From NCBI RefSeq assembly GCF_002224245.2, contig NZ_NKHK02000001.1:62001-126000 (forward strand): DNA of 64,000 bases, in the 5' to 3' direction. Below, piece after piece: positions 7,598 to 18,600 of the stretch. The notes under the pieces are model-generated. The model did not search any database. It saw only the letters and a list, made by a program, of their open reading frames with translations, and had not been told where the DNA came from. This stretch comes from Moraxella sp. VT-16-12 (GTDB lineage: Bacteria > Pseudomonadota > Gammaproteobacteria > Pseudomonadales > Moraxellaceae). A program made the position numbers and the translations under genes. Positions within the stretch are counted from its first letter, which is position 1, and every line of letters starts with the position of its first letter.

Positions 7598-8335
7598 ATG
7601 CGTCAATTCATATTCAGCACTTTGTCAGTTGCTTTATTGGCAGGTCAAAGTGTGTGGGCGGATGATAATATTGATGCGTTGGCAGGCGATGAGACAGTAC
7701 TCAAACAGTTTGTGCCACAAGGATTTAATTTGGATGGACATTATTGTGATTCAGATTTTAATACTGATGGCAAAAAAGACTGTTGGATAATGATTAAAGA
7801 CACAAAGCCGTCTGGGTGGGAAGAAGACGAAAAAAATCCTGAACAAATGGTGGATAGAAACCGCCGTGGTTTGATTATTTTGCTAAAAACCAACACAGGC
7901 TATCAAAAGATATTGGAAAACCGTGCGTTGTTTGCTTCTGATAATGAATATGGTGGTGTCTATTATGCCCCAGAATTATCCATAGAAAATAAGAAAAGCA
8001 AACTTATTTTTCGTTATAGTCATGGGCGTTATGGGTATTGGTATTATACCTTTGATTATCGCACAGTCAATGGTAAAAAGGATTTTTATTTGATTGGCTA
8101 TGACAGTTCATACAATCGTGGTCCTTATGTAGAAAGCACGGTTAGTATCAATTTTTTAACCCATAAAATCAGATACCAAAAAAACCAAGAGACCGACTGG
8201 AATAGTGATACACCCCGATTTAAGACCATTTGGCGAGACTTTGCCAAACAGCCGTTGATTAAGCTGTCGGATATTGACGATATTGAAAATATTGACCTTC
8301 AAAATGCTGATAAAGCCTTGATAGGCATTGACTAA
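7598..8335 (+). CDS. Secreted protein of unknown function
   Basis: About 245 residues. A clear signal peptide is seen (MRQFIFSTLSVALLAGQSVWA, cut before DDNID), so the mature protein is periplasmic or surface-exposed. I start at the ATG at 7598 because of the strong AAAAGGAGTG site. The open frame reaches 20 codons further back but has no ribosome site there. The mature part is rich in Asp, Tyr and Lys and includes DFNTDGKKDCWIMIKD, like a single EF-hand-like or FG-GAP-like Asp loop. Function unknown. It sits between thiL and pgpA, where gammaproteobacteria usually have nothing, 5 bp ahead of pgpA. Confidence 0.75.
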   Translation: MRQFIFSTLSVALLAGQSVWADDNIDALAGDETVLKQFVPQGFNLDGHYCDSDFNTDGKKDCWIMIKDTKPSGWEEDEKNPEQMVDRNRRGLIILLKTNTGYQKILENRALFASDNEYGGVYYAPELSIENKKSKLIFRYSHGRYGYWYYTFDYRTVNGKKDFYLIGYDSSYNRGPYVESTVSINFLTHKIRYQKNQETDWNSDTPRFKTIWRDFAKQPLIKLSDIDDIENIDLQNADKALIGID

Positions 8336-8340
8336 ACCAT

Positions 8341-8916
8341 ATGCAACACAAACCTGACATCAAAAAAAGCAATCCTTGTCCACCTTGCCCATCATCTGCC
8401 AGTATCTTTGAAAAATGTGTGTATTGGCTGGGGGTTGGGTTGGGTTCGGGGCTACCCAAAAAAGCCCCCGGCACTTGGGGGACGGTGGGTGGTCTTATGG
8501 TGGCATTACCCATGCTGCTGCTTGGTTTTTGGGGGTTTTTGATAATCACGGTGATTGGTTGTCTGGTAGGCAGCTATATTTGTGGCAAAACCAGTGAGCT
8601 GATGGGCGTGCATGATGACCCACACATTGTGTTTGATGAATGGGTGGGTATGTGGATTGCTCTGCTACCAAGCGTGTGGTTGATGTTTGGTTTTGTACCT
8701 GATGACAAGGCAGGTTTGGCATATTTGCACCCAAGTTTGGCTCTTTTGTTTGTCATTCCCTTTGTGTTGTTTCGTTTTTTTGATATTATCAAGCCCTTTC
8801 CAATCAAATGGGTGGACAGTAATGTCTCTGGTGGTTTTGGGATATTGATTGATGATGTGTTGGCAGGGATAATGTCGGCGGCGGTGTTTGTTGTTATGAT
8901 GGCTGTGTTTAATTAG
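8341..8916 (+). CDS. pgpA: Phosphatidylglycerophosphatase A
   Basis: A 191-residue integral-membrane phosphatase that removes phosphate from phosphatidylglycerophosphate. Signature segments are GLPKKAPGTWGT near the N-terminus, the Asp/Glu-rich DDPHIVFDEWVGMWIALLPS, FRFFDIIKPFPIKWVD and GFGILIDDVLAGI, with hydrophobic helices between. The first ~20 residues (polar, Lys/Pro/Cys) form an unusual N-terminal extension, and a later start is possible. Its stop overlaps the end of the SMR exporter gene on the other strand by 8 bp. Confidence 0.93.
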   Translation: MQHKPDIKKSNPCPPCPSSASIFEKCVYWLGVGLGSGLPKKAPGTWGTVGGLMVALPMLLLGFWGFLIITVIGCLVGSYICGKTSELMGVHDDPHIVFDEWVGMWIALLPSVWLMFGFVPDDKAGLAYLHPSLALLFVIPFVLFRFFDIIKPFPIKWVDSNVSGGFGILIDDVLAGIMSAAVFVVMMAVFN

Positions 8917-9232
8917 GACTGCTAAGTTTCATCACTACCACCCCAGAGATAATCAAAAACGCCCCCAACCAGCGACCAATGGTGGCAGGGTCGTTAAAAA
9001 ACACCACGCCCACCAAAAACGCCCCTGCCGCCCCAATGCCTGTCCACACCGCATAAGCTGTGCCCATGGGAATGGTTTTTTGAGCCAAAAACAGACAAAA
9101 ACCACTGGCACTCATAAAAATAATCGCCATGACAATGCCATGCCAGCGATAGCCGTCTTGTTGAGCAAGTTTTAGCCCAAGCGGCCAACCGATTTCTAAC
9201 AGACCTGCGATGATTAAATATACCCAGCTCAT
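8909..9232 (-). CDS. SMR-family exporter, SugE/Gdx type
   Basis: A 107-residue, four-helix small multidrug resistance protein. The first helix carries the essential glutamate (AGLLEIGWPLGLKL), and the third holds the hallmark GTAYAVWTGIGAAGAFLVG. The GxAYAVWTGIG and GLLEIxW forms favour the SugE/Gdx branch, which exports guanidinium, over EmrE. I start at the ATG at 9232 (MSWVYLIIAGLLE), the usual family start; the upstream 16 codons look non-coding. I do not see a recognisable guanidine riboswitch in the 155 bp upstream. Confidence 0.85.
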   Translation of the reverse strand: MSWVYLIIAGLLEIGWPLGLKLAQQDGYRWHGIVMAIIFMSASGFCLFLAQKTIPMGTAYAVWTGIGAAGAFLVGVVFFNDPATIGRWLGAFLIISGVVVMKLSSPN

Positions 9233-9387
9233 GTTGATTCTCTTTAAATTTGGATGATGATTTGTGTTTGACTGTGTCAAATTGTTATGGGTAATATGGG
9301 GATTAAAGTTTTTTTGCCAACTTTATGATACAATCAAAACATATTGATTTAAAAAAATAGTTATTCTAAGCACACTAAGGAATTTTT

Positions 9388-10740
9388 ATGCTCAACATCA
9401 TCATTTTGGCAGGTGGTAAAGGCACTCGCATGAAATCAGTCAAGCCCAAAGTACTACAAACTTTGGCGGGTAAGCCTTTGCTACGTCATGTTTTGGACAC
9501 TTGTAAAACGCTGGGTGCAGATAACACCATTTTGATTTACGGCTACAATGGTCAAATGGTCAAAGATGAAATCACAGACACCGATTTGATTTGGGCACAG
9601 CAAGCTGAGCAGCTTGGCACGGGACACGCCGTACAGATGGCATTGCCCCATTTGCCCAAAGATGGCAAAAGCCTGATTTTATACGGTGATGTGCCACTGA
9701 CCCAAGCGAGCACCCTGCAAAAGCTCATTGATGCAAGCACCAATGGGATTAGTATGCTGACCATGCGTGTGGACAATCCTTTTGGACTGGGGCGGATTAT
9801 TCGTACTGATGGCAAAGTCATCGCCATTGTCGAAGAAAAAGATGCCACCGATGCTCAAAAAGCCATCAATGAGATTAACAGTGGCATTTATTGTGTGGAA
9901 AATGCCTTGTTACACAAATACTTGCCTGCCTTGACCAATGACAACGCCCAAGGTGAGTATTATCTGACTGATATCATCAAAATGGCAGTAGCAGATGGCG
10001 TGGATATCGCCACCACTTTACCAGAGCTTGGCTTTGAGATTGAAGGGGTCAATGACCGCATTCAGCTTGCCAATTTGGAGCGGACATATCAAGCCCATTT
10101 GATTAACCAATTACAATTAAATGGCGTGCAGTTTGCCGACCCAAGCCGTGTGGACATTCGTGGCACGCTACGCTGTGGACAAGATGTATTTATTGATGTC
10201 AACACCATCTTTGTGGGTGATGTGGTGCTAGGTAGTGGCGTGCAGATTGACAGCGGTAATGTCATCACAGATTGCACCATTGGCGATAACAGCCACATTA
10301 AACCAAACTGTGTATTAAGCGAAAGTACGATTGGTAAAGATGTCGCCATTGGACCTTTTGCTCACATTCGCCCAAAATCAGTGATTGGCGATGAGGTCAA
10401 AATCGGCAATTTTGTAGAAACCAAAAAATCCACCCTAGCCACAGGGGCAAAAGTGAGCCATCTTAGCTATATTGGTGATGCGGTCGTGGGCAGAGCGGTC
10501 AATGTGGGGGCGGGTGTGATTACTTGTAATTATGATGGGGTCAATAAATTTACCACCACCATTGGTGATAATGCGTTTGTTGGGTCAAATTGTAGCTTGG
10601 TTGCTCCTGTAACCATTGGGGCAAATGCCACCATTGGGGCAGGCTCGGTGATTACCAAAGATACGCCTGATGACAAGCTGACTTTGGCAAGAAGTAAGCA
10701 AACCACGATTGATGGTTGGCAACGACCTGTCAAAAAATGA
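9388..10740 (+). CDS. glmU: Bifunctional GlmU (UDP-GlcNAc synthesis)
   Basis: A 450-residue two-domain enzyme making UDP-N-acetylglucosamine for peptidoglycan and LPS. The N-terminal pyrophosphorylase domain begins IILAGGKGTRMKS and includes LYGDVPLTQ and EINSGIYC. The C-terminal half is a left-handed beta-helix acetyltransferase with hexapeptide repeats and HLSYIGDAVVGRAVNVGAGVITCNYDG. The length is normal. A ribosome site AAGGAA lies 8 bases before the ATG. It meets ubiC tail to tail with 26 bp between. Confidence 0.97.
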   Translation: MLNIIILAGGKGTRMKSVKPKVLQTLAGKPLLRHVLDTCKTLGADNTILIYGYNGQMVKDEITDTDLIWAQQAEQLGTGHAVQMALPHLPKDGKSLILYGDVPLTQASTLQKLIDASTNGISMLTMRVDNPFGLGRIIRTDGKVIAIVEEKDATDAQKAINEINSGIYCVENALLHKYLPALTNDNAQGEYYLTDIIKMAVADGVDIATTLPELGFEIEGVNDRIQLANLERTYQAHLINQLQLNGVQFADPSRVDIRGTLRCGQDVFIDVNTIFVGDVVLGSGVQIDSGNVITDCTIGDNSHIKPNCVLSESTIGKDVAIGPFAHIRPKSVIGDEVKIGNFVETKKSTLATGAKVSHLSYIGDAVVGRAVNVGAGVITCNYDGVNKFTTTIGDNAFVGSNCSLVAPVTIGANATIGAGSVITKDTPDDKLTLARSKQTTIDGWQRPVKK

Positions 10741-10766
10741 TGGCATAAATACAGATGGCAGATTTG

Positions 10767-11207
10767 TTACATTGCCAAAAAAATCTCTTGCACTAAAATC
10801 TGCCGTCTGTGCCAGTCATACACTGTATTTCGCCCCCAATATTCATCAAAAAATATCGTGCGTTTGTGGGGCAGTTGGCGATTTTTTTTAAACATCACAT
10901 AACCAATCGGCGTATTTTTAAGATGGCGTAGGCGTTTGGCGTTACCTGACAGGCTGTCAATCGGAAAGATGCTTTTGGCACGCACCCAAGCCTTTGTTTC
11001 ATTACCAAATAACAACACTTCACGCACCCATGCAAGAGCAGGGCGGTGTAAGGGGAGATTTAACAATTTTTTATGATAAAAATCAATGGGCTGATGACCT
11101 TCATAAATGATTTGAACACGCAAAGGCTGTCCTGCTTTTTGTTCTAGTAGGGCGGTGAGCGAGCCTTTGGCGGTCAAAAAAGGCACTAATGTGTCAGGTG
11201 GGGTCAT
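10767..11207 (-). CDS. ubiC: Chorismate pyruvate-lyase UbiC
   Basis: A 146-residue protein matching the chorismate lyase fold: SLTALLEQKAGQPLRVQIIYEG near the N-terminus, the conserved WVREVLLFGNETKAWVRAKSIFP segment with the substrate-binding Arg, and SLSGNAKRLRHLKNTPIGYVMF. It removes pyruvate from chorismate to give 4-hydroxybenzoate, the first committed step of ubiquinone synthesis. No ubiA is adjacent. Confidence 0.85.
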   Translation of the reverse strand: MTPPDTLVPFLTAKGSLTALLEQKAGQPLRVQIIYEGHQPIDFYHKKLLNLPLHRPALAWVREVLLFGNETKAWVRAKSIFPIDSLSGNAKRLRHLKNTPIGYVMFKKNRQLPHKRTIFFDEYWGRNTVYDWHRRQILVQEIFLAM

Positions 11208-11621
11208 GGGTTGGGTGAGCTAAATAAATTTGTTAATTTTACCACATCTTTACGAGCATAGGAATTTTGGCGATTTATGGCATATTTAACGACATAAAAT
11301 GTTACACTTTAAAAAAATATTCAGTGATTTTTATGGGTGTTTATCAAATCATCATCAAGCAAATTTATCTGGGTATTTTTAAAAAATATGTATTAATTTC
11401 AATAAGATGTTATATGATAACGGACAATTATCATCAATTTTGATAATGAAATGGGCAATACCATTTATTAAAAAAATAGTCAGGATTTAAATAGGATATT
11501 GGATAAATCTCAAACTTTTGGTATGCTAGGGAGCATGAAAACAACGAGCGAAACGCCAAGCAGTTTTCATAGGCAGTTGTTAATTGGTCGCAAGACCGCC
11601 ATGAACTTTAAGGAAATCATC
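11208..11621. other. Gene-free stretch upstream of aceA
   Basis: About 414 bp between the start of ubiC and the start of aceA; AT-rich. It contains a 7-bp perfect inverted repeat ATTATCA/TGATAAT spaced by 7 bp (11427-11447) and a small hairpin ATGCT/AGCAT (11523-11536). These could be operator or leader structures for the glyoxylate-shunt genes. No coding region is convincing. Confidence 0.5.
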
Positions 11622-13220
11622 ATGACTTATCAATCAGCGTTAGAACACGTTCGCAATGTGAAAGAAAAACTCGGTGGTACTTGGGACGCCATTCGTCCAG
11701 AAGATGCCGCTCGTATGATTGTGCAAAACCGTTTTAAAACAGGTCTTGACATTGCCAAATACACCGCTTCTATCATGCGTAAAGACATGGCTGAGTATGA
11801 TGCCGACCACAGCAAATACACCCAATCTCTTGGTTGCTGGCATGGTTTTATCGCCCAACAAAAAATGATTGCCAACAAAAAATACTTTGGCACAACTGAC
11901 AAACGCTACATCTACCTATCAGGTTGGATGGTCGCTGCCCTACGCTCTGAGTTTGGTCCACTACCTGACCAGTCTATGCACGAAAAAACTTCGGTGCCAA
12001 AACTCATCGAAGAGATTTACACCTTCCTTCGTCAAGCTGATGCCAAAGAGCTTAATGATTTGTTCCGTGCCTTACAAAAAGCAGAAAGCGAAGGCGATGC
12101 TGCAAAAGTTAAAGAAATCGAAGCTCAAATTGACAACTTCCAAACCCACGTTGTGCCAATCATCGCTGACATTGACGCAGGTTTTGGTAATGAAGAAGCC
12201 ACTTACCTATTGACCAAACAAATGATTGAAGCGGGTGCTTGTGCCATTCAGATTGAAAACCAAGTTTCTGACGCTAAGCAATGCGGACACCAAGCAGGTA
12301 AAGTAACCGTTCCACACGAAGACTTCCTAGCCAAAATCAACGCAGTACGTTATGCGTTCTTGGAGCTTGGCGTGGACGAAGGCGTTATCGTGGCTCGTAC
12401 TGACTCAGAAGGTGCTGACCTAACTCAAAAAATCCCTGTAAGCCGTGAGCCAGGTGATTTGGCAAGCAAATACATCAGCTACCTAGACACCACTGAAATT
12501 GACATCAGTGAAGCCAAAGAAGATGAAATCTTAATCAAGCGTGATGGCAAACTACACCGCCCAACTCGCTTGCCATCAGGCTTGTATCAGTTCCGTGAAG
12601 GCACTCAGCATGACCGCGTGGTACTTGACTGCGTAACTAGCCTACAAAACGGTGCCGACATGATTTGGATTGAGACCCCAACCCCAGACGTGGCAGCCAT
12701 TGCAAGTTTTGTTAATGACATCAAAAAACAAGTACCAGATGCCAAACTTGTGTACAACAACTCACCATCATTTAACTGGACCATCAACTTCCGTCAGCAA
12801 GCCTATGACCGTTGGGTTGCCGAAGGTAAAGACGTGTCAGGCTATGAGCGTGATAAACTGATGGATGCCAAATATGATGGTTCTGAGCTTGCCAATGACG
12901 CTGACGAAAAAATCCGTACTTTCCAAGCAGACGCAGCTCGTGAAGCGGGTGTGTTCCACCATCTAATCACACTGCCCACTTACCACACTGCCGCACTTTC
13001 TACCCACGAACTTGCCAAAGGCTACTTTGGTGATGAAGGCATGCTTGCTTATGTGGCTGGCGTACAGCGTAAAGAAATCCGTGGTGGCATTGCTTGCGTC
13101 AAGCACCAAGCGATGGCAGGTTCTGACATCGGTGATGACCACAAAGAGATTTTCTCTGGCGAAAATGCCCTAAAAGCAGGCGACGCCAGCAAGAACACCA
13201 TGAACCAATTTGGCGGTTAA
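11622..13220 (+). CDS. aceA: Isocitrate lyase
   Basis: A 532-residue isocitrate lyase of the long type found in Moraxellaceae and Pseudomonas, splitting isocitrate into glyoxylate and succinate. The active-site loop reads SDAKQCGHQAGK, with the catalytic cysteine in a KQCGH form of the KKCGH motif. IADIDAGFGNEEATYLL and IVARTDSEGADL are also typical. I start at the ATG at 11622 (MTYQSALEHV), which has AAGGAAATC just ahead; the open frame runs 41 codons further upstream without support. It is followed by glcB, completing the glyoxylate shunt, with a terminator between. Confidence 0.95.
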   Translation: MTYQSALEHVRNVKEKLGGTWDAIRPEDAARMIVQNRFKTGLDIAKYTASIMRKDMAEYDADHSKYTQSLGCWHGFIAQQKMIANKKYFGTTDKRYIYLSGWMVAALRSEFGPLPDQSMHEKTSVPKLIEEIYTFLRQADAKELNDLFRALQKAESEGDAAKVKEIEAQIDNFQTHVVPIIADIDAGFGNEEATYLLTKQMIEAGACAIQIENQVSDAKQCGHQAGKVTVPHEDFLAKINAVRYAFLELGVDEGVIVARTDSEGADLTQKIPVSREPGDLASKYISYLDTTEIDISEAKEDEILIKRDGKLHRPTRLPSGLYQFREGTQHDRVVLDCVTSLQNGADMIWIETPTPDVAAIASFVNDIKKQVPDAKLVYNNSPSFNWTINFRQQAYDRWVAEGKDVSGYERDKLMDAKYDGSELANDADEKIRTFQADAAREAGVFHHLITLPTYHTAALSTHELAKGYFGDEGMLAYVAGVQRKEIRGGIACVKHQAMAGSDIGDDHKEIFSGENALKAGDASKNTMNQFGG

Positions 13221-13251
13221 TGCCTGATTGAACGGTTGATTGGAAAATCCC

Positions 13252-13290
13252 AAACGGTGTTTTGTGAGCAAAGCAAAGCACCGTTTTTGT
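13252..13290 (+). terminator. Terminator between aceA and glcB
   Basis: Strong hairpin with stem AAACGGTG/CACCGTTT (13252-13259, 13279-13286), an inner TTTG/CAAA extension and a T-rich tail (TTTTTGTTT). It separates the two glyoxylate-shunt genes, so glcB probably has its own promoter or depends on readthrough. Confidence 0.8.
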
Positions 13291-13320
13291 TTAATTGTGA
13301 TTGTATTTAAGGATAAAACT

Positions 13321-15483
13321 ATGGCAACTGTGCGTATCAACAAAGGGTCTTTGGCGATTGATAAGATTTTGTTTGATTTTATTGAAAATGAAGCCTTGCC
13401 CCTAGCCAAGATTGACAGCGATACTTATTGGAAAAATTTTGAGCAAGTGGTGTTGGACTTGACCCCAAAAAACAAAGCCTTACTTGCTCGCCGTGATGAA
13501 TTGCAAGCCAAAATTGATGATTGGCATAAAAACAACGCTTATGAACTTCAAAGCTACAAGGCGTTTTTGACTGACATTGGGTATCTTGAACCTGTGGTGG
13601 ATGATTTTACCATCACCACACAAAACGTGGACGATGAGATTGCCACCATCGCAGGGGCTCAGCTTGTCGTGCCTGTGCGTAACGCTCGCTACTGCCTAAA
13701 CGCCGCCAACGCTCGCTGGGGCAGTCTGTATGACGCTTTGTATGGCTTTGATGTGATTGGCGAAGCAGACGGAGCCGAAAAAGGCAAGGGCTACAACCCT
13801 GTGCGTGGAGCCAAGGTAATTGAGTTTGCCAAAAACTTCCTTGATGAAACTTTCCCTCTAGAAACTGGCTCTCATGCTGACGTTACTTCCTATGCCATCA
13901 AAGACGGTAAATTGGTGGCAAAAGTGGGCGATGGCGAGACCACTTTAAAAGACAACAAATTGGTTGGTTTAAATGGCTCTGCCGATAATCTAACAGAGAT
14001 TATCCTAAAAAACAATGGCTTGCACGTTATTATCCAGATTGACCGTGAGCATTTGATTGGCAAATCCGATAAAGCTGGTGTAAAAGACATCGTGCTAGAA
14101 GCTGCCGTTACCACCATTCAAGACTTAGAAGACTCAGTGGCTGCCGTGGACGCCGAAGAAAAAGTAGAAGGCTATCGCAACTGGCTTGGGCTGATGAAAG
14201 GTGATTTGTCTGAAACCTTAGAAAAAAATGGCAAAACCATCACTCGCACCCTAAACGCTGACCGTACTTTTACCGATTTAGACGGCAACACCCAAGCCCT
14301 GCATGGTCGCTCGGTCATGCTTTTGCGTAATGTGGGGCATTTGATGACCAACCCTGCCATTTTGGTAAACGGCGAAGAGATTTTTGAAGGCATCATGGAC
14401 GCACTCATCACGCCCATGCTGACGGCTGTGGACATTCGTGGCGAAAACAGCCTGCGTAACTCTCGCACAGGCTCTATGTACATCGTTAAGCCAAAAATGC
14501 ACGGCTCAGAAGAAGTGGCGTTTGCTGTGGAGCTGTTTGAGCGTGCCGAACAAGCTCTAGGGCTGCCTGATAAATGCCTAAAAGTGGGCATCATGGACGA
14601 AGAACGCCGCACCAGTGCTAACCTAAAAAATTGCATTGCCAAAGCCAAAGACCGCACCATCTTTATCAACACAGGCTTTATGGACAGAACAGGTGATGAG
14701 ATTCACACCGCCATGCATTCAGGGGCGTTTGTCAAAAAAGGCGACATCAAAGCACAAACATGGTTTAATGCTTATGAAGCTCGCAACGTGGCACTTGGTC
14801 TGCAAGCTGGTTTGCGTGGCAAAGCTCAAATCGGCAAAGGCATGTGGCCAAAACCTGATGAGCTGGCGGATATGTATCGCACCAAGATTGAACACCCACA
14901 AGCAGGAGCAAGCTGTGCTTGGGTGCCTAGTCCAAGTGGGGCAACCATTCACGCCATGCACTATCACAAATGCAACGTCATGAATCGTCAAGAAGAGCTA
15001 CTAAACATCGCACCGCCCACGCTTGATGAGCTATTGACTTTGCCACTGGCAAGCGATACCAATTGGAGCGAAGAAGAAAAAGTGCGTGAGCTTGAAAACA
15101 ACTGCCAAGGCATCCTAGGCTATGTGGTGCGTTGGGTGGATTTGGGTGTGGGCTGCTCCAAAGTGCCTGACATCAATAACGTGGGGCTGATGGAAGACCG
15201 TGCCACTTTGCGTATTTCTAGTCAGCACGTCGCCAACTGGTTGGCTCATGGCATTGTAACCGAAGAACAGGTATGGGAAGTGCTCAAACGCATGGCAAAA
15301 GTGGTGGACGAGCAAAATGCGTCTGACCCTGATTATCGCCCAATGGCAGCGGATTTTGACAACAATATCGCTTTTCATGCTGCCGCCGACCTGATTTTTA
15401 AAGGGGCAACCCAGCCATCAGGCTACACCGAGCCACTACTGCATAAGGCTCGCTTAAAACTCAAAGGCTATCAAGGGGACTAA
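13321..15483 (+). CDS. glcB: Malate synthase G
   Basis: A 720-residue monomeric malate synthase of the G class, which condenses glyoxylate with acetyl-CoA. Recognisable segments are [86 protein letters not shown] and [17 protein letters not shown]. The ATG at 13321 has AAGGATAAAACT before it. It serves the glyoxylate shunt with aceA immediately upstream. A terminator follows at 15500-15530. Confidence 0.97.
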   Translation: MATVRINKGSLAIDKILFDFIENEALPLAKIDSDTYWKNFEQVVLDLTPKNKALLARRDELQAKIDDWHKNNAYELQSYKAFLTDIGYLEPVVDDFTITTQNVDDEIATIAGAQLVVPVRNARYCLNAANARWGSLYDALYGFDVIGEADGAEKGKGYNPVRGAKVIEFAKNFLDETFPLETGSHADVTSYAIKDGKLVAKVGDGETTLKDNKLVGLNGSADNLTEIILKNNGLHVIIQIDREHLIGKSDKAGVKDIVLEAAVTTIQDLEDSVAAVDAEEKVEGYRNWLGLMKGDLSETLEKNGKTITRTLNADRTFTDLDGNTQALHGRSVMLLRNVGHLMTNPAILVNGEEIFEGIMDALITPMLTAVDIRGENSLRNSRTGSMYIVKPKMHGSEEVAFAVELFERAEQALGLPDKCLKVGIMDEERRTSANLKNCIAKAKDRTIFINTGFMDRTGDEIHTAMHSGAFVKKGDIKAQTWFNAYEARNVALGLQAGLRGKAQIGKGMWPKPDELADMYRTKIEHPQAGASCAWVPSPSGATIHAMHYHKCNVMNRQEELLNIAPPTLDELLTLPLASDTNWSEEEKVRELENNCQGILGYVVRWVDLGVGCSKVPDINNVGLMEDRATLRISSQHVANWLAHGIVTEEQVWEVLKRMAKVVDEQNASDPDYRPMAADFDNNIAFHAAADLIFKGATQPSGYTEPLLHKARLKLKGYQGD

Positions 15484-15499
15484 TACGCCCCAAATCGCC

Positions 15500-15530
15500 A
15501 AACCCCAAAACCTTGATGGTTTTGGGGTTT
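15500..15530 (+). terminator. Terminator after glcB
   Basis: Near-perfect hairpin: AAACCCCAAAACC pairs with GGTTTTGGGGTTT around a short loop, followed by TTTCTTATTTTC. It insulates the housekeeping genes from the cas locus that starts 84 bp later. Confidence 0.88.
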
Positions 15531-15614
15531 CTTATTTTCAGATGAGTGGTGTCAGATTGGCTTATTTATTGCAACAAGTGTACTGTTTAATGTCTTAACA
15601 TCAGGAAAATTCGT

Positions 15615-18600
15615 ATGAATACAAGTTTATTTTCATCATTCACTCGCCAATATCCAGTTACCAAAACCTTGCGTTTTGAATTAAAACCAATGGGTGCGAC
15701 ATTGGGGCACATTCAGCAAAAAGGTTTTTTACACAAAGATGAAGAGCTGGCAAAAATTTACAAAAAAATCAAAGAACTGCTTGATGAGTATCATCGGGCG
15801 TTTATTGCAGATACGCTGGGCGATGCTCAGCTTGTGGGCTTGGATGATTTTTATGCAGATTATCAAGCACTCAAACAAGACAGTAAAAACAGTCATCTAA
15901 AAGATAAGCTCACCAAAACCCAAGACAATTTACGCAAACAAATCACCAAAAATTTTGAAAAAACACCACAGCTTAAAGAACGCTATAAGCGTTTGTTTAC
16001 TAAGGAGCTGTTTAAAGCTGGTAAGGATAAAGGAGATTTGGAAAAATGGCTGATAAATCATGACAGTGAGCCAAATAAGGCAGAAAAAATCTCATGGATT
16101 CATCAATTTGAAAATTTTACCACCTATTTTCAAGGATTTTATGAAAATCGCAAAAATATGTACAGTGATGAAGTCAAACATACTGCCATTGCTTATCGTT
16201 TAATCCATGAAAATTTGCCACGCTTTGTTGATAATATACAAGTTTTATCCAAAATCAAATCGGATTATCCTGATTTATATCACGAATTGAATCATTTGGA
16301 CAGTCGCACGATTGATTTTGCTGATTTTAAGTTTGATGATATGTTACAGATGGATTTTTATCATCATCTGCTTATCCAATCAGGCATCACCGCTTATAAT
16401 ACGCTTTTGGGCGGTAAAGTATTAGAAGGTGGTAAAAAGTTGCAAGGCATCAATGAGTTAATAAATCTATATGGTCAAAAACATAAAATTAAGATTGCAA
16501 AATTAAAGCCTTTGCACAAACAAATATTAAGTGATGGACAAAGCGTCTCATTTTTGCCCAAAAAGTTTGATAATGATTATGAATTGTGCCAAACTGTCAA
16601 TCATTTTTATCGTGAATATGTGGCTATTTTTGATGAGCTGGTGGTTTTATTTCAAAAATTTTATGATTATGACAAAGACAACATATATATCAACCATCAA
16701 CAGCTCAATCAACTATCGCATGAGTTATTTGCTGATTTTAGGTTATTATCACGTGCGTTGGACTTTTATTATTGTCAGATAATTGATGGTGATTTTAATA
16801 ATAAAATCAACAACGCCAAAAGCCAAAATGCCAAAGAAAAATTATTAAAAGAAAAAGAGCGATACACCAAATCAAATCATAGCATCAATGAATTGCAAAA
16901 GGCAATCAACCACTATGCCAGTCATCATGAAGACACAGAAGTTAAAGTCATTAGTGATTATTTTTCAGCGACAAACATTCGTAATATGATTGATGGCATT
17001 CATCATCATTTTAGTACAATCAAAGGTTTTTTGGAAAAGGATAATAACCAAGGCGAGAGTTATCTGCCCAAACAAAAAAACAGCAATGACGTTAAAAATT
17101 TAAAATTATTTTTAGATGGTGTTTTGCGACTGATTCATTTTATCAAACCTTTGGCATTAAAATCAGATGATACCCTAGAAAAAGAAGAGCATTTTTATGG
17201 GGAGTTTATGCCTTTGTATGATAAATTGGTAATGTTTACGCTGCTGTATAATAAAGTGCGTGATTATATTAGTCAAAAACCCTATAATGATGAAAAAATC
17301 AAACTCAACTTTGGCAATTCAACTTTATTAAATGGTTGGGATGTCAATAAAGAAAAAGATAATTTTGGGGTGATATTATGCAAAGAGGGTTTGTATTATT
17401 TGGCGATTTTAGATAAATCCCACAAAAAAGTCTTTGATAATGCACCAAAAGCAACCAGTAGCCACACATATCAAAAGATGGTATATAAGCTACTGCCAGG
17501 ACCTAATAAAATGCTGCCCAAAGTGTTTTTTGCAAAAAGTAATATTGGTTATTATCAGCCATCGGCACAATTATTAGAAAACTATGAAAAAGGCACACAC
17601 AAAAAAGGCAGTAATTTTAGTTTAACAGACTGTCATCATTTGATTGATTTTTTTAAATCCAGCATTGCCAAGCATCCAGAGTGGAAAGAGTTTGGTTTTA
17701 GATTTTCTGACACTCACACTTATCAGGATTTAAGTGATTTTTATAAAGAGATAGAGCCGCAATCTTATAAAGTTAAGTTTATTGATATTGATGCTGATTA
17801 TATTGATGATTTGGTTGAAAAAGGTCAATTATATCTGTTTCAATTATACAATAAAGATTTTTCAAAGCAATCTTATGGTAAACCAAATCTGCACACCTTA
17901 TATTTTAAGTCATTGTTTAGTGATGATAATCTCAAAAATCCGATTTATAAACTCAATGGCGAAGCTGAGATATTTTATCGCCGTGCTTCATTGAGTGTGT
18001 CTGATACGACCATTCATCAAGCAGGAGAAATATTAACACCCAAAAATCCCAATAATACCCATAATCGCACATTAAGTTATGATGTGATTAAAAATAAACG
18101 CTATACAACAGATAAGTTTTTTCTGCACATACCGATTACCATGAACTTTGGTATAGAAAATACAGGATTTAAAGCATTTAATCATCAAGTCAATACCACT
18201 TTAAAAAACGCTGATAAAAAAGATGTGCATATCATCGGTATTGACCGTGGAGAAAGACATTTGTTGTATGTCAGCGTGATTGATGGCGATGGTCGTATTG
18301 TGGAGCAGCGAACGTTAAATGATATTGTATCCATTTCTAATAATGGCATGAGCATGAGTACGCCGTATCATCAGATATTGGATAACAGAGAAAAAGAGCG
18401 TTTGGCGGCTCGCACCGATTGGGGGGATATTAAAAATATCAAAGAATTAAAGGCAGGGTATTTAAGTCATGTGGTGCATGAAGTGGTGCAGATGATGTTA
18501 AAATATAATGCCATGATTGTTTTGGAAGATTTAAATTTTGGTTTTAAACATGGTCGCTTTAAGGTGGAAAAGCAAGTTTATCAAAATTTTGAAAATGCAT

